NCBI RefSeq assembly: GCF_900156465.1
Contig: NZ_LT707064.1
Location: forward strand, 434,001-498,000
Length of the DNA stretch: 64,000 nucleotides
Origin: Pseudomonas sp. 7SR1
GTDB lineage: Bacteria > Pseudomonadota > Gammaproteobacteria > Pseudomonadales > Pseudomonadaceae
Reading direction: 5' to 3'
The notes beneath the pieces were generated by a model. It saw only the letters and a list, made by a program, of their open reading frames with translations. It was not told the DNA's origin and made no database searches. Made by a program: the position numbers and the translations under genes. Shown here piece after piece: positions 18,071 through 27,771 of the stretch. Within the stretch, counting starts at the first letter, position 1. The number at the start of each line of letters is the position of its first letter.

Positions 18071-19933
18071 TTACTCCTCGATTTCATTCAGGTTGCGCCC
18101 CGCCAGGGCGGCCTTGACCGTCGAGTCCAGGCGGCGGGCGGCAAAGGCATCGGTGACTTGCGACAGACGCTTGGTCTGCTGCTCGATGGCATGGCCATCG
18201 GTACCCTTGATCAATTCGGACAATTCCTGCATCTGCAGCTCGATGACCATGCGCTCTTCGGCGTCGAGCAAACGCTCGCCGTCCGCTTCAAGGGCGCCCT
18301 GCACGGCCTCGATCAGGCGCTGGGCATCCACTTGCTGCTCGCGCAGTACGCGGGCCACCTTGTCGTCGCCGGCGTGCTGGAACGAATCCTTGAGCATGCG
18401 GGCAATTTCGCCGTCGGTCAGGCCATAGGACGGCTTGACCTGGATGCTCGCCTCGACGCCCGAACCCAGCTCGCGGGCGGAGACATTGAGCAGGCCATCG
18501 GCGTCGACCTGGAAGGTGACGCGGATCTTTGCCGCGCCAGCCACCATGGCTGGAATGCCGCGCAATTCGAAGCGCGCCAGGGAGCGGCAGTCGCTGATGA
18601 GCTCACGCTCGCCTTGCAGCACATGGATCATCATGGCCGACTGGCCGTCTTTATAAGTCGTGAAGTCCTGGGCGCGGGCGACGGGGATGGTGGTATTACG
18701 CGGAATCACCTTCTCCATCAGGCCGCCCATGGTTTCCAGGCCCAGGGACAGCGGAATCACGTCGAGCAACAGCAGTTCGCCGCCATCGCGCTTGTTGCCG
18801 GCCAGGGTATCGGCCTGGATCGCGGCGCCAATGGCGACCACCTGGTCCGGGTCGATTTCCGTCAGCGGCTGGCGGCCAAAGGCCTCGGCGACGGCTTCGC
18901 GAACCCGAGGCACGCGGGTCGAACCGCCCACCATGACCACGGCCTTGACGTCTTCGAGCTCCACGCCGGAATCGCGCACGGCGCGGCGGCAGGCCTTAAG
19001 GCTGCGGGCCACCATGGGTTCGATCAGGGCATCGAAGACTTCGCGGGTCAGCGAGGCCTTCCAGTCGCCGTAAGCGACTTCAACCACGGCGGCATCGGTC
19101 AAGGCTTCCTTCGCCGCACAGGCGGTTTGCAGCAAATGACGTTGCGCGCCCGGGTCGAGGTCAGCGGACAGGCCCGCCTGCTCGATGATCCAGCCAGCGA
19201 TGGCATGGTCGAAATCATCGCCGCCCAAGGCGCTGTCGCCGCCGGTGGCCAGTACTTCGAAGACACCGCCCGTCAGGCGCAGGATCGAGATATCGAACGT
19301 GCCGCCGCCCAGGTCATAGATGGCGACGAGGCCTTCGGCATGCTGGTCCAGGCCGTACGCCACCGCAGCCGCGGTGGGCTCGTTCAGCAGGCGCAGCACA
19401 TTGAGGCCGGCGAGCTTGGCCGCGTCCTTCGTGGCCTGGCGTTGGGCGTCATCGAAATAAGCCGGAACAGTGATGACCGCCCCTACCAGCTCACCGCCGA
19501 GGGCGGCCTCGGCCCTTTGGCGCAGGACCTTGAGGATGTCGGCGGAAACCTCTACCGGGCTTTTCGGCCCCTGTACGGTTTCGATGAACGGCATGTGCGA
19601 TTCGCCGCCCACGAAGCGGTACGGCAGTTGGTCGCCCAATTGCTTGACGTCAGACAGACCCCGCCCCATCAGACGCTTGACTGACACAATGGTATTGAAC
19701 GGATCGGTGGCCGCGGCCAGCTTGGCCTCTTCGCCCACTTCGACGCGGTCGGCGTGATATCGCACGGCGGACGGCAGGATGACCTGGCCGCGCTCGTCGG
19801 CCAGCGGCTCGGAAAGGCCGCTGCGCACTGCAGCGACCAGGGAATTGGTGGTACCCAAGTCGATTCCGACAGCCAGCCGACGCTGGTGCGGTTGTGGACT
19901 TTGGCCGGGTTCGGCGATCTGCAGTAGGGCCAT
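18071..19933 (-). CDS. hscA: Fe-S protein assembly chaperone HscA
   Basis: HscA is the specialised Hsp70 that, with HscB, drives cluster transfer from IscU. The 620-residue product has the DnaK ATPase signatures ([34 protein letters not shown] and [17 protein letters not shown]) and the substrate-binding domain from about residue 390. It lacks the acidic EEVD-like tail of DnaK, as usual in HscA. It lies between hscB and fdx in the standard isc order. Confidence 0.97.
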   Translation of the reverse strand: MALLQIAEPGQSPQPHQRRLAVGIDLGTTNSLVAAVRSGLSEPLADERGQVILPSAVRYHADRVEVGEEAKLAAATDPFNTIVSVKRLMGRGLSDVKQLGDQLPYRFVGGESHMPFIETVQGPKSPVEVSADILKVLRQRAEAALGGELVGAVITVPAYFDDAQRQATKDAAKLAGLNVLRLLNEPTAAAVAYGLDQHAEGLVAIYDLGGGTFDISILRLTGGVFEVLATGGDSALGGDDFDHAIAGWIIEQAGLSADLDPGAQRHLLQTACAAKEALTDAAVVEVAYGDWKASLTREVFDALIEPMVARSLKACRRAVRDSGVELEDVKAVVMVGGSTRVPRVREAVAEAFGRQPLTEIDPDQVVAIGAAIQADTLAGNKRDGGELLLLDVIPLSLGLETMGGLMEKVIPRNTTIPVARAQDFTTYKDGQSAMMIHVLQGERELISDCRSLARFELRGIPAMVAGAAKIRVTFQVDADGLLNVSARELGSGVEASIQVKPSYGLTDGEIARMLKDSFQHAGDDKVARVLREQQVDAQRLIEAVQGALEADGERLLDAEERMVIELQMQELSELIKGTDGHAIEQQTKRLSQVTDAFAARRLDSTVKAALAGRNLNEIEE

Positions 19934-19983
19934 CGTGATCAGGACTTATCTGTAATCAGGCGTGCGACCGGAGCGGCACTGGG

Positions 19984-20505
19984 TTAATCGTCGAGGCGCT
20001 CTTCGAGCTGGCGCACTTCATAGGTGAGCTTGTCGAGGAACTGCATGCGCCGCATCAGGCGCTCGGCCTGTTCGCGTTGCGCAGCATCGTTCCAACAGGC
20101 TGCGAAGCTTTCGTTCAGGGTTTGCTGGGCGTCCTTGAGGCGGCGCTTGAACGCCGCGACGCCTGCCAGGTCGGCGCTGTCGTGCAGGTCCTCGAGCTCT
20201 TCGCGCCACTGCATCTGCTGCAGAAGAAACTCGGGGTCGTGCACCGTGACTTCCAGGGGCAGCTCATGACCACTGATGGCGAGCAGGTATCGCGCGCGCT
20301 TGGCAGGGTTCTTGAGCGTCTGGTAGGCCTCGTTGAGGTTCGCGGATTGCTCGAGCGCCCGGCGCTGCTCAGCCTCGGAGGCATCGGCGAAGCGATCCGG
20401 ATGGACGCCACGGGCCAGTTCGAGATAACGCGCAGACAGCTCGTCGAGATCCAGGCTGAAACCTGGCTGCAACTGGAACAACGCAAAATGACAAGGAGTA
20501 CCCAC
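19984..20505 (-). CDS. hscB: Co-chaperone HscB
   Basis: HscB is the J-domain partner of HscA and delivers IscU. The 173-residue product begins with a GTG codon at 20505 ([16 protein letters not shown]), 8 bases after the iscA stop codon; family alignment supports this start and the longer frame overlaps iscA. The J domain carries the HPD motif in [15 protein letters not shown]. The C-terminal three-helix domain (about 90-170, including [20 protein letters not shown]) binds IscU. Confidence 0.95.
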   Translation of the reverse strand: MGTPCHFALFQLQPGFSLDLDELSARYLELARGVHPDRFADASEAEQRRALEQSANLNEAYQTLKNPAKRARYLLAISGHELPLEVTVHDPEFLLQQMQWREELEDLHDSADLAGVAAFKRRLKDAQQTLNESFAACWNDAAQREQAERLMRRMQFLDKLTYEVRQLEERLDD

Positions 20506-20513
20506 GAGCCGCC

Positions 20514-20837
20514 TCAGATGTTGAAGCTTTCGCCGCAGCCACATTCACCGCGTACGTTGGGGTTGTTGAACTTGAAGCCTTCGTTCAACCCTTCCTTGAC
20601 GAAATCCAGCTCGGTGCCGTCCAGGTACGTCAGGCTCTTCGGATCGATGATCACTTTCTGACCATGACTCTCGAAAACCTGGTCGTCTTCGCCCACTTCG
20701 TCGACGAATTCCAGTACGTAGGCAAGGCCAGAGCAGCCCGTGGTGCGAACACCCAGGCGGATACCCTCGCCCTTGCCGCGCCCCGCCAGGGAGCGCTGCA
20801 CATGCTTAGCTGCCGCTTCTGTCATCTGGATAGCCAT
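20514..20837 (-). CDS. iscA: A-type Fe-S carrier IscA
   Basis: This 107-residue A-type carrier receives clusters from IscU and passes them to [4Fe-4S] targets. The three conserved cysteines are present: [13 protein letters not shown] (about 35) and [11 protein letters not shown] (about 99 and 101). It lies 22 bases downstream of iscU with GGAG before the ATG. Confidence 0.97.
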   Translation of the reverse strand: MAIQMTEAAAKHVQRSLAGRGKGEGIRLGVRTTGCSGLAYVLEFVDEVGEDDQVFESHGQKVIIDPKSLTYLDGTELDFVKEGLNEGFKFNNPNVRGECGCGESFNI

Positions 20838-20859
20838 GGAAACTCCTTACCTGTACAGA

Positions 20860-21246
20860 TCAGATCAAGCCTTTCTTCTGCTTGTAATCGCGAACGGCGG
20901 CCTTGATGGCGTCTTCGGCGAGTACCGAGCAGTGGATCTTCACCGGCGGCAGGGCCAGCTCTTCAGCCAGCTGGGTGTTCTTGATGGTTTCGGCTTCATC
21001 AAGGGTCTTGCCCTTCATCCACTCGGTGGCCAGGGAACTGGACGCAATGGCCGAACCGCAGCCGTAGGTCTTGAACTTGGCGTCTTCGATGATGCCTTGC
21101 TCGTTGACCTTGATCTGCAGGCGCATTACGTCGCCGCAAGCCGGTGCACCGACCATGCCGGTGCCGACATCAGGATCCTGCGCGTCCATCTTGCCGACGT
21201 TGCGCGGGTTCTCGTAGTGGTCGATGACCTTTTCGCTATATGCCAT
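20860..21246 (-). CDS. iscU: Fe-S cluster scaffold IscU
   Basis: IscU is the scaffold where the [2Fe-2S] cluster is built. The 128-residue product shows MVGAPACGDVMRLQI (Cys about 37), KTYGCGSAIASSSLATEW (Cys about 63), the HscA-recognition motif LPPVK and the third Cys in KIHCSVLAEDAI. The ATG at 21246 gives the canonical length. It follows iscS by 43 bases. Confidence 0.98.
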   Translation of the reverse strand: MAYSEKVIDHYENPRNVGKMDAQDPDVGTGMVGAPACGDVMRLQIKVNEQGIIEDAKFKTYGCGSAIASSSLATEWMKGKTLDEAETIKNTQLAEELALPPVKIHCSVLAEDAIKAAVRDYKQKKGLI

Positions 21247-21289
21247 TTGCTTCAATCCTCATCAGTGGAGCCGCTCTGGTGGCGACTTC

Positions 21290-22504
21290 TCAGTGCGCCG
21301 CCCATTCGATTTTCGAAATATCGACGCCGTCTTTGTACATGTCCCAAAGCGGCGACAAGGCGCGCAGCTTGGTCACTGCCTCGCAGACTTTCTGCGCGGC
21401 ATAATCGATTTCTTCTTCGGTGGTGAAGCGGCCGAAGGTGAAGCGGATCGAGCTGTGGGCCAGTTCGTCGTTGCGGCCCAAGGCGCGCAGTACGTACGAC
21501 GGCTCCAGGGAAGCCGAGGTGCAGGCCGAACCGGACGACACGGCCAGGTCCTTGAGCGCCATGATCAGCGACTCGCCTTCGACATAGTTGAAGCTCAAGT
21601 TCAGGTTGTGCGGTACGCGGGCGGTCATGCTGCCGTTTACGTAGAGCTCTTCCAGGTGCTCGACCTGCTTGAAGAAGCGCTCGCTCAGGGCCTTGATGCG
21701 CACGTTTTCGGCAGCCATATCTTCCTTGGCGACGCGGAAGGCTTCGCCCATGCCGACGATCTGGTGGGTCGCCAGGGTGCCGGAACGCATGCCGCGCTCG
21801 TGACCACCGCCATGCATGGTGGCTTCCAGGCGAACCCGTGGCTTGCGGCTGACATACAGCGCGCCGATACCCTTGGGACCGTAGGTCTTGTGGGCCGAGA
21901 AGGACATCAGGTCGACCTTGAGCTTCGACAGGTCGATGTCGACCTTGCCGGTGGACTGGGCCGCGTCGACATGGAACAGGACGCCCTTGGAACGGGTCAG
22001 TTCGCCGATGGCCGCGATGTCGTTGATGGTGCCGATTTCGTTGTTAACGTGCATGATCGAAACCAGGATGGTGTCTTCACGCAGCGCGGCTTCGACCATG
22101 GCCGGGGTGATCAGGCCGTCTTCACCTGGCTCGATGTAGGTGACTTCGAAACCTTCACGCTCCAGCTGGCGCGTAGTGTCCAGGACCGCCTTGTGCTCGA
22201 TCTTGGAGGTGATCAGGTGCTTGCCCTTGGTGTGATAGAAATGCGCGACACCCTTGATTGCCAGGTTGTCCGACTCGGTGGCACCGGAGGTCCAGACGAT
22301 TTCACGCGGGTCGGCGTTGACCAGGTCGGCGACCTGGCGACGGGCATTCTCGACCGCTTCCTCGGCCTTCCAGCCGAACACGTGGGAGCGGGACGCCGGG
22401 TTGCCGAAGTTTCCGTCGACCAGCAGGCATTCACTCATTTTTTGCGCGACACGCGGATCAACCGGGGTGGTCGCAGAGTAATCAAGGTAAATCGGCAATT
22501 TCAT
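21290..22504 (-). CDS. iscS: Cysteine desulfurase IscS
   Basis: IscS is the PLP enzyme that takes sulfur from cysteine for Fe-S clusters and tRNA thiolation. The 404-residue product has the PLP lysine in [18 protein letters not shown] and the catalytic Cys loop in [20 protein letters not shown] (about 328). It starts [20 protein letters not shown] as in other gammaproteobacterial IscS proteins. Confidence 0.98.
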   Translation of the reverse strand: MKLPIYLDYSATTPVDPRVAQKMSECLLVDGNFGNPASRSHVFGWKAEEAVENARRQVADLVNADPREIVWTSGATESDNLAIKGVAHFYHTKGKHLITSKIEHKAVLDTTRQLEREGFEVTYIEPGEDGLITPAMVEAALREDTILVSIMHVNNEIGTINDIAAIGELTRSKGVLFHVDAAQSTGKVDIDLSKLKVDLMSFSAHKTYGPKGIGALYVSRKPRVRLEATMHGGGHERGMRSGTLATHQIVGMGEAFRVAKEDMAAENVRIKALSERFFKQVEHLEELYVNGSMTARVPHNLNLSFNYVEGESLIMALKDLAVSSGSACTSASLEPSYVLRALGRNDELAHSSIRFTFGRFTTEEEIDYAAQKVCEAVTKLRALSPLWDMYKDGVDISKIEWAAH

Positions 22505-22554
22505 GGACTCTCTCCTAAATCAGGCTGGCTGGCGTTCCGCTTGCTCTGCGGCAG

Positions 22555-23046
22555 TCATTCGACGGCGGACGCTTCAATCTTGTCCAGGTGCGGCGCCTTG
22601 CCATTGCAACGGCGCTGGTCCTGACGCTGGGCTACTTCCTGCACCTCACGGCGGGTGACAAGGTCAGCCAAGCTGATACCGCTCAGAAATTCGTGGATCT
22701 GCAGGCTCAGGTCGCACCACAGATGGTGGGTCAGGCAAGTATCGCCGCCATGGCAATCGCCCAGCCCCTGGCATTTGGTCGCATCGACCGATTCGTTCAC
22801 GGCGTCGATCACCTGGGCGACCTGGATGCCCTGCATGTCACGCGACAGTTGATAACCGCCACCGGGACCACGCACGCTGGAAACCAGGTTGCTGCGGCGC
22901 AGCTTGGCGAACAGTTGTTCAAGATAGGACAGGGAAATGCCCTGGCGCTCGGAGATATCGGCCAGGGACACCGGCCCGTGCTGCGCATGCAATGCCAGGT
23001 CCAGCATCGCGGTCACGGCGTATCGGCCTTTTGTAGTCAGTCGCAT
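22555..23046 (-). CDS. iscR: Fe-S cluster regulator IscR
   Basis: IscR is the Rrf2-family regulator whose [2Fe-2S] form represses the isc operon. The 163-residue product has a winged HTH (about residues 1-70, [20 protein letters not shown]) and the cluster ligands in [20 protein letters not shown] (Cys about 92, 98 and 104; His about 107). The ATG at 23046 is chosen over an upstream TTG. Its promoter overlaps an IscR type-1-like operator. Confidence 0.97.
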   Translation of the reverse strand: MRLTTKGRYAVTAMLDLALHAQHGPVSLADISERQGISLSYLEQLFAKLRRSNLVSSVRGPGGGYQLSRDMQGIQVAQVIDAVNESVDATKCQGLGDCHGGDTCLTHHLWCDLSLQIHEFLSGISLADLVTRREVQEVAQRQDQRRCNGKAPHLDKIEASAVE

Positions 23047-23078
23047 GGACAATTACCACGGAGTTCGGAATGGGGGCG

Positions 23079-23111
23079 AGTATGCAATTCCCGAGTGTTT
23101 AAGTCAAGTAT
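23079..23111 (-). promoter_or_regulatory. iscR promoter overlapped by IscR type-1-like operator
   Basis: On the minus strand a -35 TTGACT (23107-23102) and a -10 CATACT (23084-23079) are spaced by 17 bases. The 25-base stretch 23111-23087 begins ATACTTGACT and ends ACTCGGGAAT. It matches the type-1 IscR consensus ATASYYGACTRWWWYAGTC-RRSTAT at 22 of 25 positions by my count. A weaker partial match lies just upstream. The overlap with the -35 element fits autorepression by holo-IscR. Confidence 0.8.
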
Positions 23112-23206
23112 AAGACCTAGTAGGTTACTCAGGTTTACCCGCGAAAGAGCGCGCGCATGATAGCAAAGGCTGGCCGGTGGCGACCAGCGATACCGCGTTG
23201 TGGTTT

Positions 23207-23303
23207 ATCGCGAACAAGCTCGCTCCCATCAGGGAGGGCTTCGGTGGATGCACAATGGGCGCACACCACAGATCCCGTGTGGGAGCGAGCTCGCTCGCGA
23301 TGA
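23207..23303. repeat. Inverted REP pair
   Basis: ATCGCGAACAAGCTCGCTCC at about 23207-23226 and GTGGGAGCGAGCTCGCTCGC at about 23279-23298 are REP palindromes in opposite orientation between cysE and iscR. Confidence 0.75.
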
Positions 23304-23315
23304 GACCAGCCGGCT

Positions 23316-24092
23316 TTAGCTGGCCCGGGTTTCGTCCTTGTCCTTCACGCAGGCGAAATCCTCTTCGCGCAGCTCAGGCAGGTCCTTGGCACAGTAATTA
23401 CTGCCCAGGTCCTTCAGGGCGCCGCACATCCCCTCCAGGCGCCCATCGACGGCCTGCAGGTGATCGAGCAGTTGATTGATGGCGCGGGCCACCGGGTCGG
23501 GCATGTCTTCGCCGACACCATAGGCATCGAAGCCGATCTTCTCGGCCATGGCCTTGCGGCGAGCATCCTGCTCGTCATCGGTTTTGACGATGATCCGCCC
23601 CGGAATCCCCACCACGGTGGCACCAGGCGGCACCGCCTTGGTCACCACGGCATTGGAGCCGACCTTCGCCCCTGCGCCCACAGTGAACGGCCCCAGCACC
23701 TTGGCACCGGCACCCACCACCACGCCATCACCCAGGGTCGGGTGGCGCTTGCCCTTGTTCCAGCTGGTGCCGCCCAGGGTGACACCCTGGTACAGCGTCA
23801 CGTCGTCGCCGATCTCGGCGGTCTCGCCAATGACGATGCCCATGCCGTGGTCGATGAAGAACCGGCGACCGACCTTGGCGCCCGGATGAATCTCGATGCC
23901 GGTGAGCCAGCGACCGAAGTTCGAGACCAGCCGCGCCAGCCACTTCCAGCCCATGTTCCACAACGCGCCGGACAGGCGGTGGATCCAGATCGCGTGCATT
24001 CCCGGGTAGCAGGTCAGCACTTCAAAGGCGTTGCGCGCCGCCGGGTCACGATGGAAAACGCTTTGGATATCTTCACGCAAACGATCGAACAT
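23316..24092 (-). CDS. cysE: Serine O-acetyltransferase
   Basis: CysE makes O-acetylserine, the acceptor for sulfide in cysteine synthesis. The 258-residue product has the hexapeptide-repeat beta-helix with catalytic His residues in [20 protein letters not shown] and the [20 protein letters not shown] loop. The C-terminal extension (about 190-258, with Cys residues in [20 protein letters not shown]) is longer than the catalytic core needs. It lies directly upstream of iscR on the same strand, which links cysteine supply to IscS sulfur use. A single base separates it from trmJ. Confidence 0.94.
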   Translation of the reverse strand: MFDRLREDIQSVFHRDPAARNAFEVLTCYPGMHAIWIHRLSGALWNMGWKWLARLVSNFGRWLTGIEIHPGAKVGRRFFIDHGMGIVIGETAEIGDDVTLYQGVTLGGTSWNKGKRHPTLGDGVVVGAGAKVLGPFTVGAGAKVGSNAVVTKAVPPGATVVGIPGRIIVKTDDEQDARRKAMAEKIGFDAYGVGEDMPDPVARAINQLLDHLQAVDGRLEGMCGALKDLGSNYCAKDLPELREEDFACVKDKDETRAS

Positions 24093-24093
24093 T

Positions 24094-24861
24094 TTATTCC
24101 TTCCGCTTAATCAGCTCGCCACGGGCCGCTTTCTGGGTTTCCGTGAGGATGCCGCGCAATATATTCATCTCCGCTCGGCTGACCGAGCTTCGTCCGTACA
24201 ACCGACGCAGGCGCGCCATCAAGTGCCGCGGCTTTTCCGGGTCGAGGAATTCGATATCCACCAGGGTCTGCTCCAGGTGTTCATAGAATCGCTCCAGCTC
24301 ATCCATGGTCGCCAGTGTCTCACTGCGCGGCGACGTCGCCTCGAATTTTTCGACCTTGCTTGGCTTGCCTTCGGCGGCCAGCCAGGCCATGCGCACTTCA
24401 TAACTCAACACCTGCACCGCCGCCCCGAGGTTCAGGGAGCTGAACCCGGGGTCGGAAGGGATATGCACGTGGAAATGACATCGCTGCAGCTCTTCGTTGG
24501 TCAGGCCGGAATCTTCGCGGCCGAACACCAGGGCGATCTCGACGCCCTGCGCGGCCTCCTCGACCACTTTTGTCCCGCACTCGCGGGGGTCGAGCAGCGG
24601 CCATGGGATACGGCGATCACGGGCGCTGGTGCCCAGCACCAGGCTGCAACCCACCAGGGCATCCTCCAGGGTGGCGACGACCTGGGCACTGGCCAGGATG
24701 TCACCGGCGCCGGACGCCCGGGCATCGGCTTCATGGTGCGGAAACGAGCGAGGCTCGACCAGCACCAGGCGCGACAGGCCCATGTTCTTCATGGCCCGCG
24801 CAGCCCCGCCGATGTTTCCCGGATGGCTGGTATTGACCAGGACGACACGAATGTTCTGCAA
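24094..24861 (-). CDS. trmJ: tRNA (cytidine/uridine-2'-O-)-methyltransferase TrmJ
   Basis: TrmJ is a SPOUT-class methyltransferase that modifies position 32 of tRNAs. The product is about 255 residues and starts at a TTG codon ([20 protein letters not shown]); two adjacent TTGs (24864 and 24861) and a further TTG at 24897 are possible starts, and no ATG is available. SPOUT motifs are seen in [39 protein letters not shown] and [20 protein letters not shown]. It is divergent from suhB, with a shared promoter region of about 150 bases. Confidence 0.93.
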   Translation of the reverse strand: MQNIRVVLVNTSHPGNIGGAARAMKNMGLSRLVLVEPRSFPHHEADARASGAGDILASAQVVATLEDALVGCSLVLGTSARDRRIPWPLLDPRECGTKVVEEAAQGVEIALVFGREDSGLTNEELQRCHFHVHIPSDPGFSSLNLGAAVQVLSYEVRMAWLAAEGKPSKVEKFEATSPRSETLATMDELERFYEHLEQTLVDIEFLDPEKPRHLMARLRRLYGRSSVSRAEMNILRGILTETQKAARGELIKRKE

Positions 24862-25008
24862 CAAGGGAGGCGCTCTCGAACACGATAAAGGGAGCAAATC
24901 TTACCTAAGCACCTACCGTTAAGCTATGAAAGCGAACGCCAACCTTCTCCTCGGAAAAGTTTCTGATAGAATGCGCGGCTTTCTTTAACAACCTTAGGTG
25001 ACACATCC

Positions 25009-25827
25009 ATGCAGCCCATGCTGAATATCGCGCTGCGCGCCGCCCGCAGCGCCAGTGAACTGATCTTCCGCTCCATCGAGCGCCTGGATACCATCAAGGT
25101 CGATGAAAAAGACGCCAAGGACTATGTGTCCGAGGTGGACCGCGCCGCCGAACAGAAAATCGTCGACGCCCTGCGCAAGGCTTACCCGAACCACTCGATC
25201 ATGGGTGAAGAGACTGGCATGCACGCCGGTACCGGCATCGAGGGTGAAGAGTACCTGTGGATCATCGATCCGCTGGACGGCACCACCAACTTCCTGCGTG
25301 GCATTCCTCATTTCGCTGTCAGCATCGCCTGCAAATACCGTGGCCGCCTGGAACACGCCGTCGTGCTGGATCCGGTTCGCCAGGAAGAATTCACCGCCAG
25401 CCGTGGCCGTGGCGCCCAGTTGAACGGTCGGCGCCTGCGCGTCAGCGGCCGCACCAGCCTGGACGGCGCCCTGCTGGGTACCGGCTTCCCGTTCCGCGAT
25501 GACCAGATGGACAACCTGGACAACTACCTGGGCATGTTCCGCGCCCTGGTCGGCCAGACCGCCGGCATCCGCCGCGCCGGTGCCGCGAGCCTGGACCTGG
25601 CTTATGTGGCTGCGGGCCGTTTCGATGCGTTCTGGGAGTCGGGCCTGTCCGAGTGGGACATGGCGGCAGGCGCCCTGCTGATCCAGGAAGCAGGCGGCCT
25701 GGTGAGTGATTTCACCGGCGGCCACGATTTCCTTGAAAAAGGCCATATCGTTGCCGGCAATACCAAATGCTTCAAGGCTGTGCTCACTGCTATCCAGCCA
25801 CATCTGCCGGCTTCGCTGAAGCGCTAA
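25009..25827 (+). CDS. suhB: Inositol-1-monophosphatase / transcription-associated protein SuhB
   Basis: SuhB hydrolyses inositol monophosphate in vitro and also joins rRNA antitermination complexes in enterobacteria. The 272-residue product has the Mg-binding motifs GEETG, WIIDPLDGTTNFLRGIPHF and SEWDMAAGALLIQEAGG. The start MQPMLNIALRAARSASELIF follows a plausible -10 (GATAGAAT at about 24962-24970). It is divergent from trmJ and followed by a strong terminator. Confidence 0.96.
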   Translation: MQPMLNIALRAARSASELIFRSIERLDTIKVDEKDAKDYVSEVDRAAEQKIVDALRKAYPNHSIMGEETGMHAGTGIEGEEYLWIIDPLDGTTNFLRGIPHFAVSIACKYRGRLEHAVVLDPVRQEEFTASRGRGAQLNGRRLRVSGRTSLDGALLGTGFPFRDDQMDNLDNYLGMFRALVGQTAGIRRAGAASLDLAYVAAGRFDAFWESGLSEWDMAAGALLIQEAGGLVSDFTGGHDFLEKGHIVAGNTKCFKAVLTAIQPHLPASLKR

Positions 25828-25842
25828 GCAGCCCGGCTATAG

Positions 25843-25870
25843 AAAAAGCACCTTTCGGGGTGCTTTTTTT
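25843..25870 (+). terminator. Terminator of suhB
   Basis: AAAAAGCACC, loop TTTCG and GGGTGCTTTTTTT form a hairpin with T run 16 bases after the suhB stop codon. Confidence 0.9.
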
Positions 25871-25906
25871 ATGCCTGCCAGAACCTGCCCATGCAAGCAA
25901 CTCCCT

Positions 25907-26112
25907 TTGCGGCGAGGGGATTTATCCCCGCTGGCACGCGAAGCGGCCCTAAATGCTGGCAACCCGGTATGTCAGGCAATTGAATCGGCTGCTTGTGGAG
26001 GGGGCTGCTACGCAGCCCAGGCGGGGATAAATCCCCCCACCACAATGGATGTCACCCAGAACACGGATGCAGACTGACCCACTGCAATCGCGAGCAAGCT
26101 CGCTCCCACAAG
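25907..26112. repeat. REP cluster of two types
   Basis: The gene-free interval 25828-26182 holds, apart from two terminators, three REP-like palindromes. GGCGAGGGGATTTATCCCCG lies at 25911-25930, an inverted copy GCGGGGATAAATCCCC at about 26021-26036, and a different type, ATCGCGAGCAAGCTCGCTCC, at about 26088-26107. No coding sequence is supported here. Confidence 0.75.
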
Positions 26113-26142
26113 GGGTTGGCGTGAGTCGTGGATCACGGGCAC

Positions 26143-26171
26143 AAAAAAGCACCCCGAAGGGTGCTTTTTTG
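26143..26171 (-). terminator. Terminator of the glycine-zipper protein gene
   Basis: Read on the minus strand, AAAAAAGCACCC, loop TTCG and GGGTGCTTTTTTG form a strong hairpin with T run 12 bases beyond the stop codon. Confidence 0.9.
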
Positions 26172-26182
26172 TAGCGGTTGGA

Positions 26183-26731
26183 TCACTGGGCTGGTTCGTT
26201 CTGCCCCAGGATCAGTTGGCCTTCCTTGTTCACCGGGATCTGGTTGCCCGGATCACGATCCATGCGGACCTTGCCTTCCTTGCCGTCGAGCACGTAGCGA
26301 ACGTCGTAGCCGACCACCTTGTCGCTGATGTCGTTGACGGTGTTGCAGCGCGTCTGGGTGGTGGTGTAGGTGTCGCGCTCCTGCATGCCTTCCTGAATCT
26401 TGTTACCGGCATAACCACCACCGGCCGCACCTGCCACGGTGGCGATCTTCTTGCCGGTGCCGCCGCCGATCTGGTTACCCAACAGGCCGCCGGCCACGGC
26501 ACCCAGGACGGTACCGGCGATCTGGTGCTGATCCTGGACCGGTCTCTGCCGGGTCACGGTGACATCCTTGCACACTTCACGCGGGGTCTTGATCTGGGTC
26601 TTGACCGGTTCCACGGCCAATACTTGCGCATACTCAGGGCCACTTTTTACCAAGCTGTAGGTGGCGACCGCACCACCGGCAGTAACACCGACAGCACCCA
26701 ATACCGCACCAACCAGCATCGATTTGTTCAC
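26183..26731 (-). CDS. Glycine-zipper 2TM-domain protein
   Basis: This 182-residue envelope protein starts with a hydrophobic signal/anchor (MLVGAVLGAVGVTAGGAVAT). It has a central glycine-zipper pair (IAGTVLGAVAGGLLGNQIGG and ATVAGAAGGGYAGNKIQEGM, about residues 71-115), as in the 17-kDa surface antigen/SlyB-like family. The C-terminal part (about 125-175) resembles a small beta domain with a conserved Cys (TRCNTVND). The role is probably in envelope integrity, but no specific function is known. It is monocistronic between two hairpins. Confidence 0.85.
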   Translation of the reverse strand: MNKSMLVGAVLGAVGVTAGGAVATYSLVKSGPEYAQVLAVEPVKTQIKTPREVCKDVTVTRQRPVQDQHQIAGTVLGAVAGGLLGNQIGGGTGKKIATVAGAAGGGYAGNKIQEGMQERDTYTTTQTRCNTVNDISDKVVGYDVRYVLDGKEGKVRMDRDPGNQIPVNKEGQLILGQNEPAQ

Positions 26732-26792
26732 TTGAACCTCCTGACCATCACAAGCGGGATTAACCCGCGCTTCTCCCAGCCTTGGAGCACAA

Positions 26793-26822
26793 AAAAAGGC
26801 GCGAGTTCAACTCGCGCCTTTT
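26793..26822 (-). terminator. Terminator of the queA-tgt-yajC-secDF operon
   Basis: On the minus strand AAAAGGCGCGAG, loop TTGAA and CTCGCGCCTTTTTTT make a strong hairpin with T run about 25 bases past the secF stop codon. Confidence 0.92.
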
Positions 26823-26847
26823 GAGCGGTGACGGACGGGGCAAAGCC

Positions 26848-27762
26848 TTATGGACGGTCGTCCACTTCCGTTTCGGTGGCCGCGGGCGGAATCAGGTCCT
26901 CGGTGTTCAGGTTCAGCCAGATCAGCACCACGTTGGCGATGTAGATCGACGAGTAGGTACCCGCCATCACGCCAATGAACAGGGCGATGGAGAAACCGAA
27001 CAGGTTGTCGCCACCAAAGAACAGCAGCGCAGCAATCGCCAGCAAGGTGGAGATCGAGGTCGCCATGGTCCGCAGCAGCGTCTGGGTGGTCGAGATGTTG
27101 ATGTTCTCGATCAAGGACGCCTTGCGCAGCACACGGAAGTTTTCACGCACCCGGTCGAAGACCACGATGGTGTCGTTGAGGGAGTAACCGATGATCGCCA
27201 GCACCGCCGCCAGCACCGTCAGGTCGAAGGTGATCTGGAAGAACGACAGGATACCCACGGTCACGATCACGTCGTGGATCAGCGAGACAATCGCGCCCAC
27301 CGCGAACTTCCACTGGAAGCGGAAGGCCAGGTAGAGCAGCACGCCGCCCAGCGCCATCAGCATGCCGAGGCCGCCCTGGTCGCGCAGCTCTTCACCGACC
27401 TGCGGACCGACGAACTCGACACGCTTGACCTGGGCCGGGTTGTCGCCGCCCGCCTTCTGCAAGGCCTCGGCAACCTGGTGGCCCAGCTGCGGGTCTTCGC
27501 CCGGCATACGCACCAACAGGTCGGTGGTGGCACCAAAACTCTGGACGACCGCTTCACCGTAGCCCGATGTCGCCAGTTGCTCGCGCACCTTGGTCACGTC
27601 GGCCGGACGCTCGTAGGTCAGCTCGATAAGCGTACCGCCAGTGAAGTCCAGGCCGTAGTTCAGGCCCTTGGTGGCCCAGCTGAACAACGCCAGAACCGTA
27701 AGGAACAGTGTGACGCCGAACGCAACGTTGCGAACGCCCATGAAGTTGATTGTACGTAACAT
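26848..27762 (-). CDS. secF: Protein translocase subunit SecF
   Basis: SecF with SecD uses the proton motive force to complete Sec-dependent export. The 304-residue product has six membrane segments with the first periplasmic domain after residue 40 (GLDFTGGTLIELTYE). Family segments include GYSLNDTIVVFDRVRENFR and STTQTLLRTMATSISTLLAI. It follows secD by 9 bases. Confidence 0.97.
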   Translation of the reverse strand: MLRTINFMGVRNVAFGVTLFLTVLALFSWATKGLNYGLDFTGGTLIELTYERPADVTKVREQLATSGYGEAVVQSFGATTDLLVRMPGEDPQLGHQVAEALQKAGGDNPAQVKRVEFVGPQVGEELRDQGGLGMLMALGGVLLYLAFRFQWKFAVGAIVSLIHDVIVTVGILSFFQITFDLTVLAAVLAIIGYSLNDTIVVFDRVRENFRVLRKASLIENINISTTQTLLRTMATSISTLLAIAALLFFGGDNLFGFSIALFIGVMAGTYSSIYIANVVLIWLNLNTEDLIPPAATETEVDDRP

Positions 27763-27771
27763 GGCAGCCCC

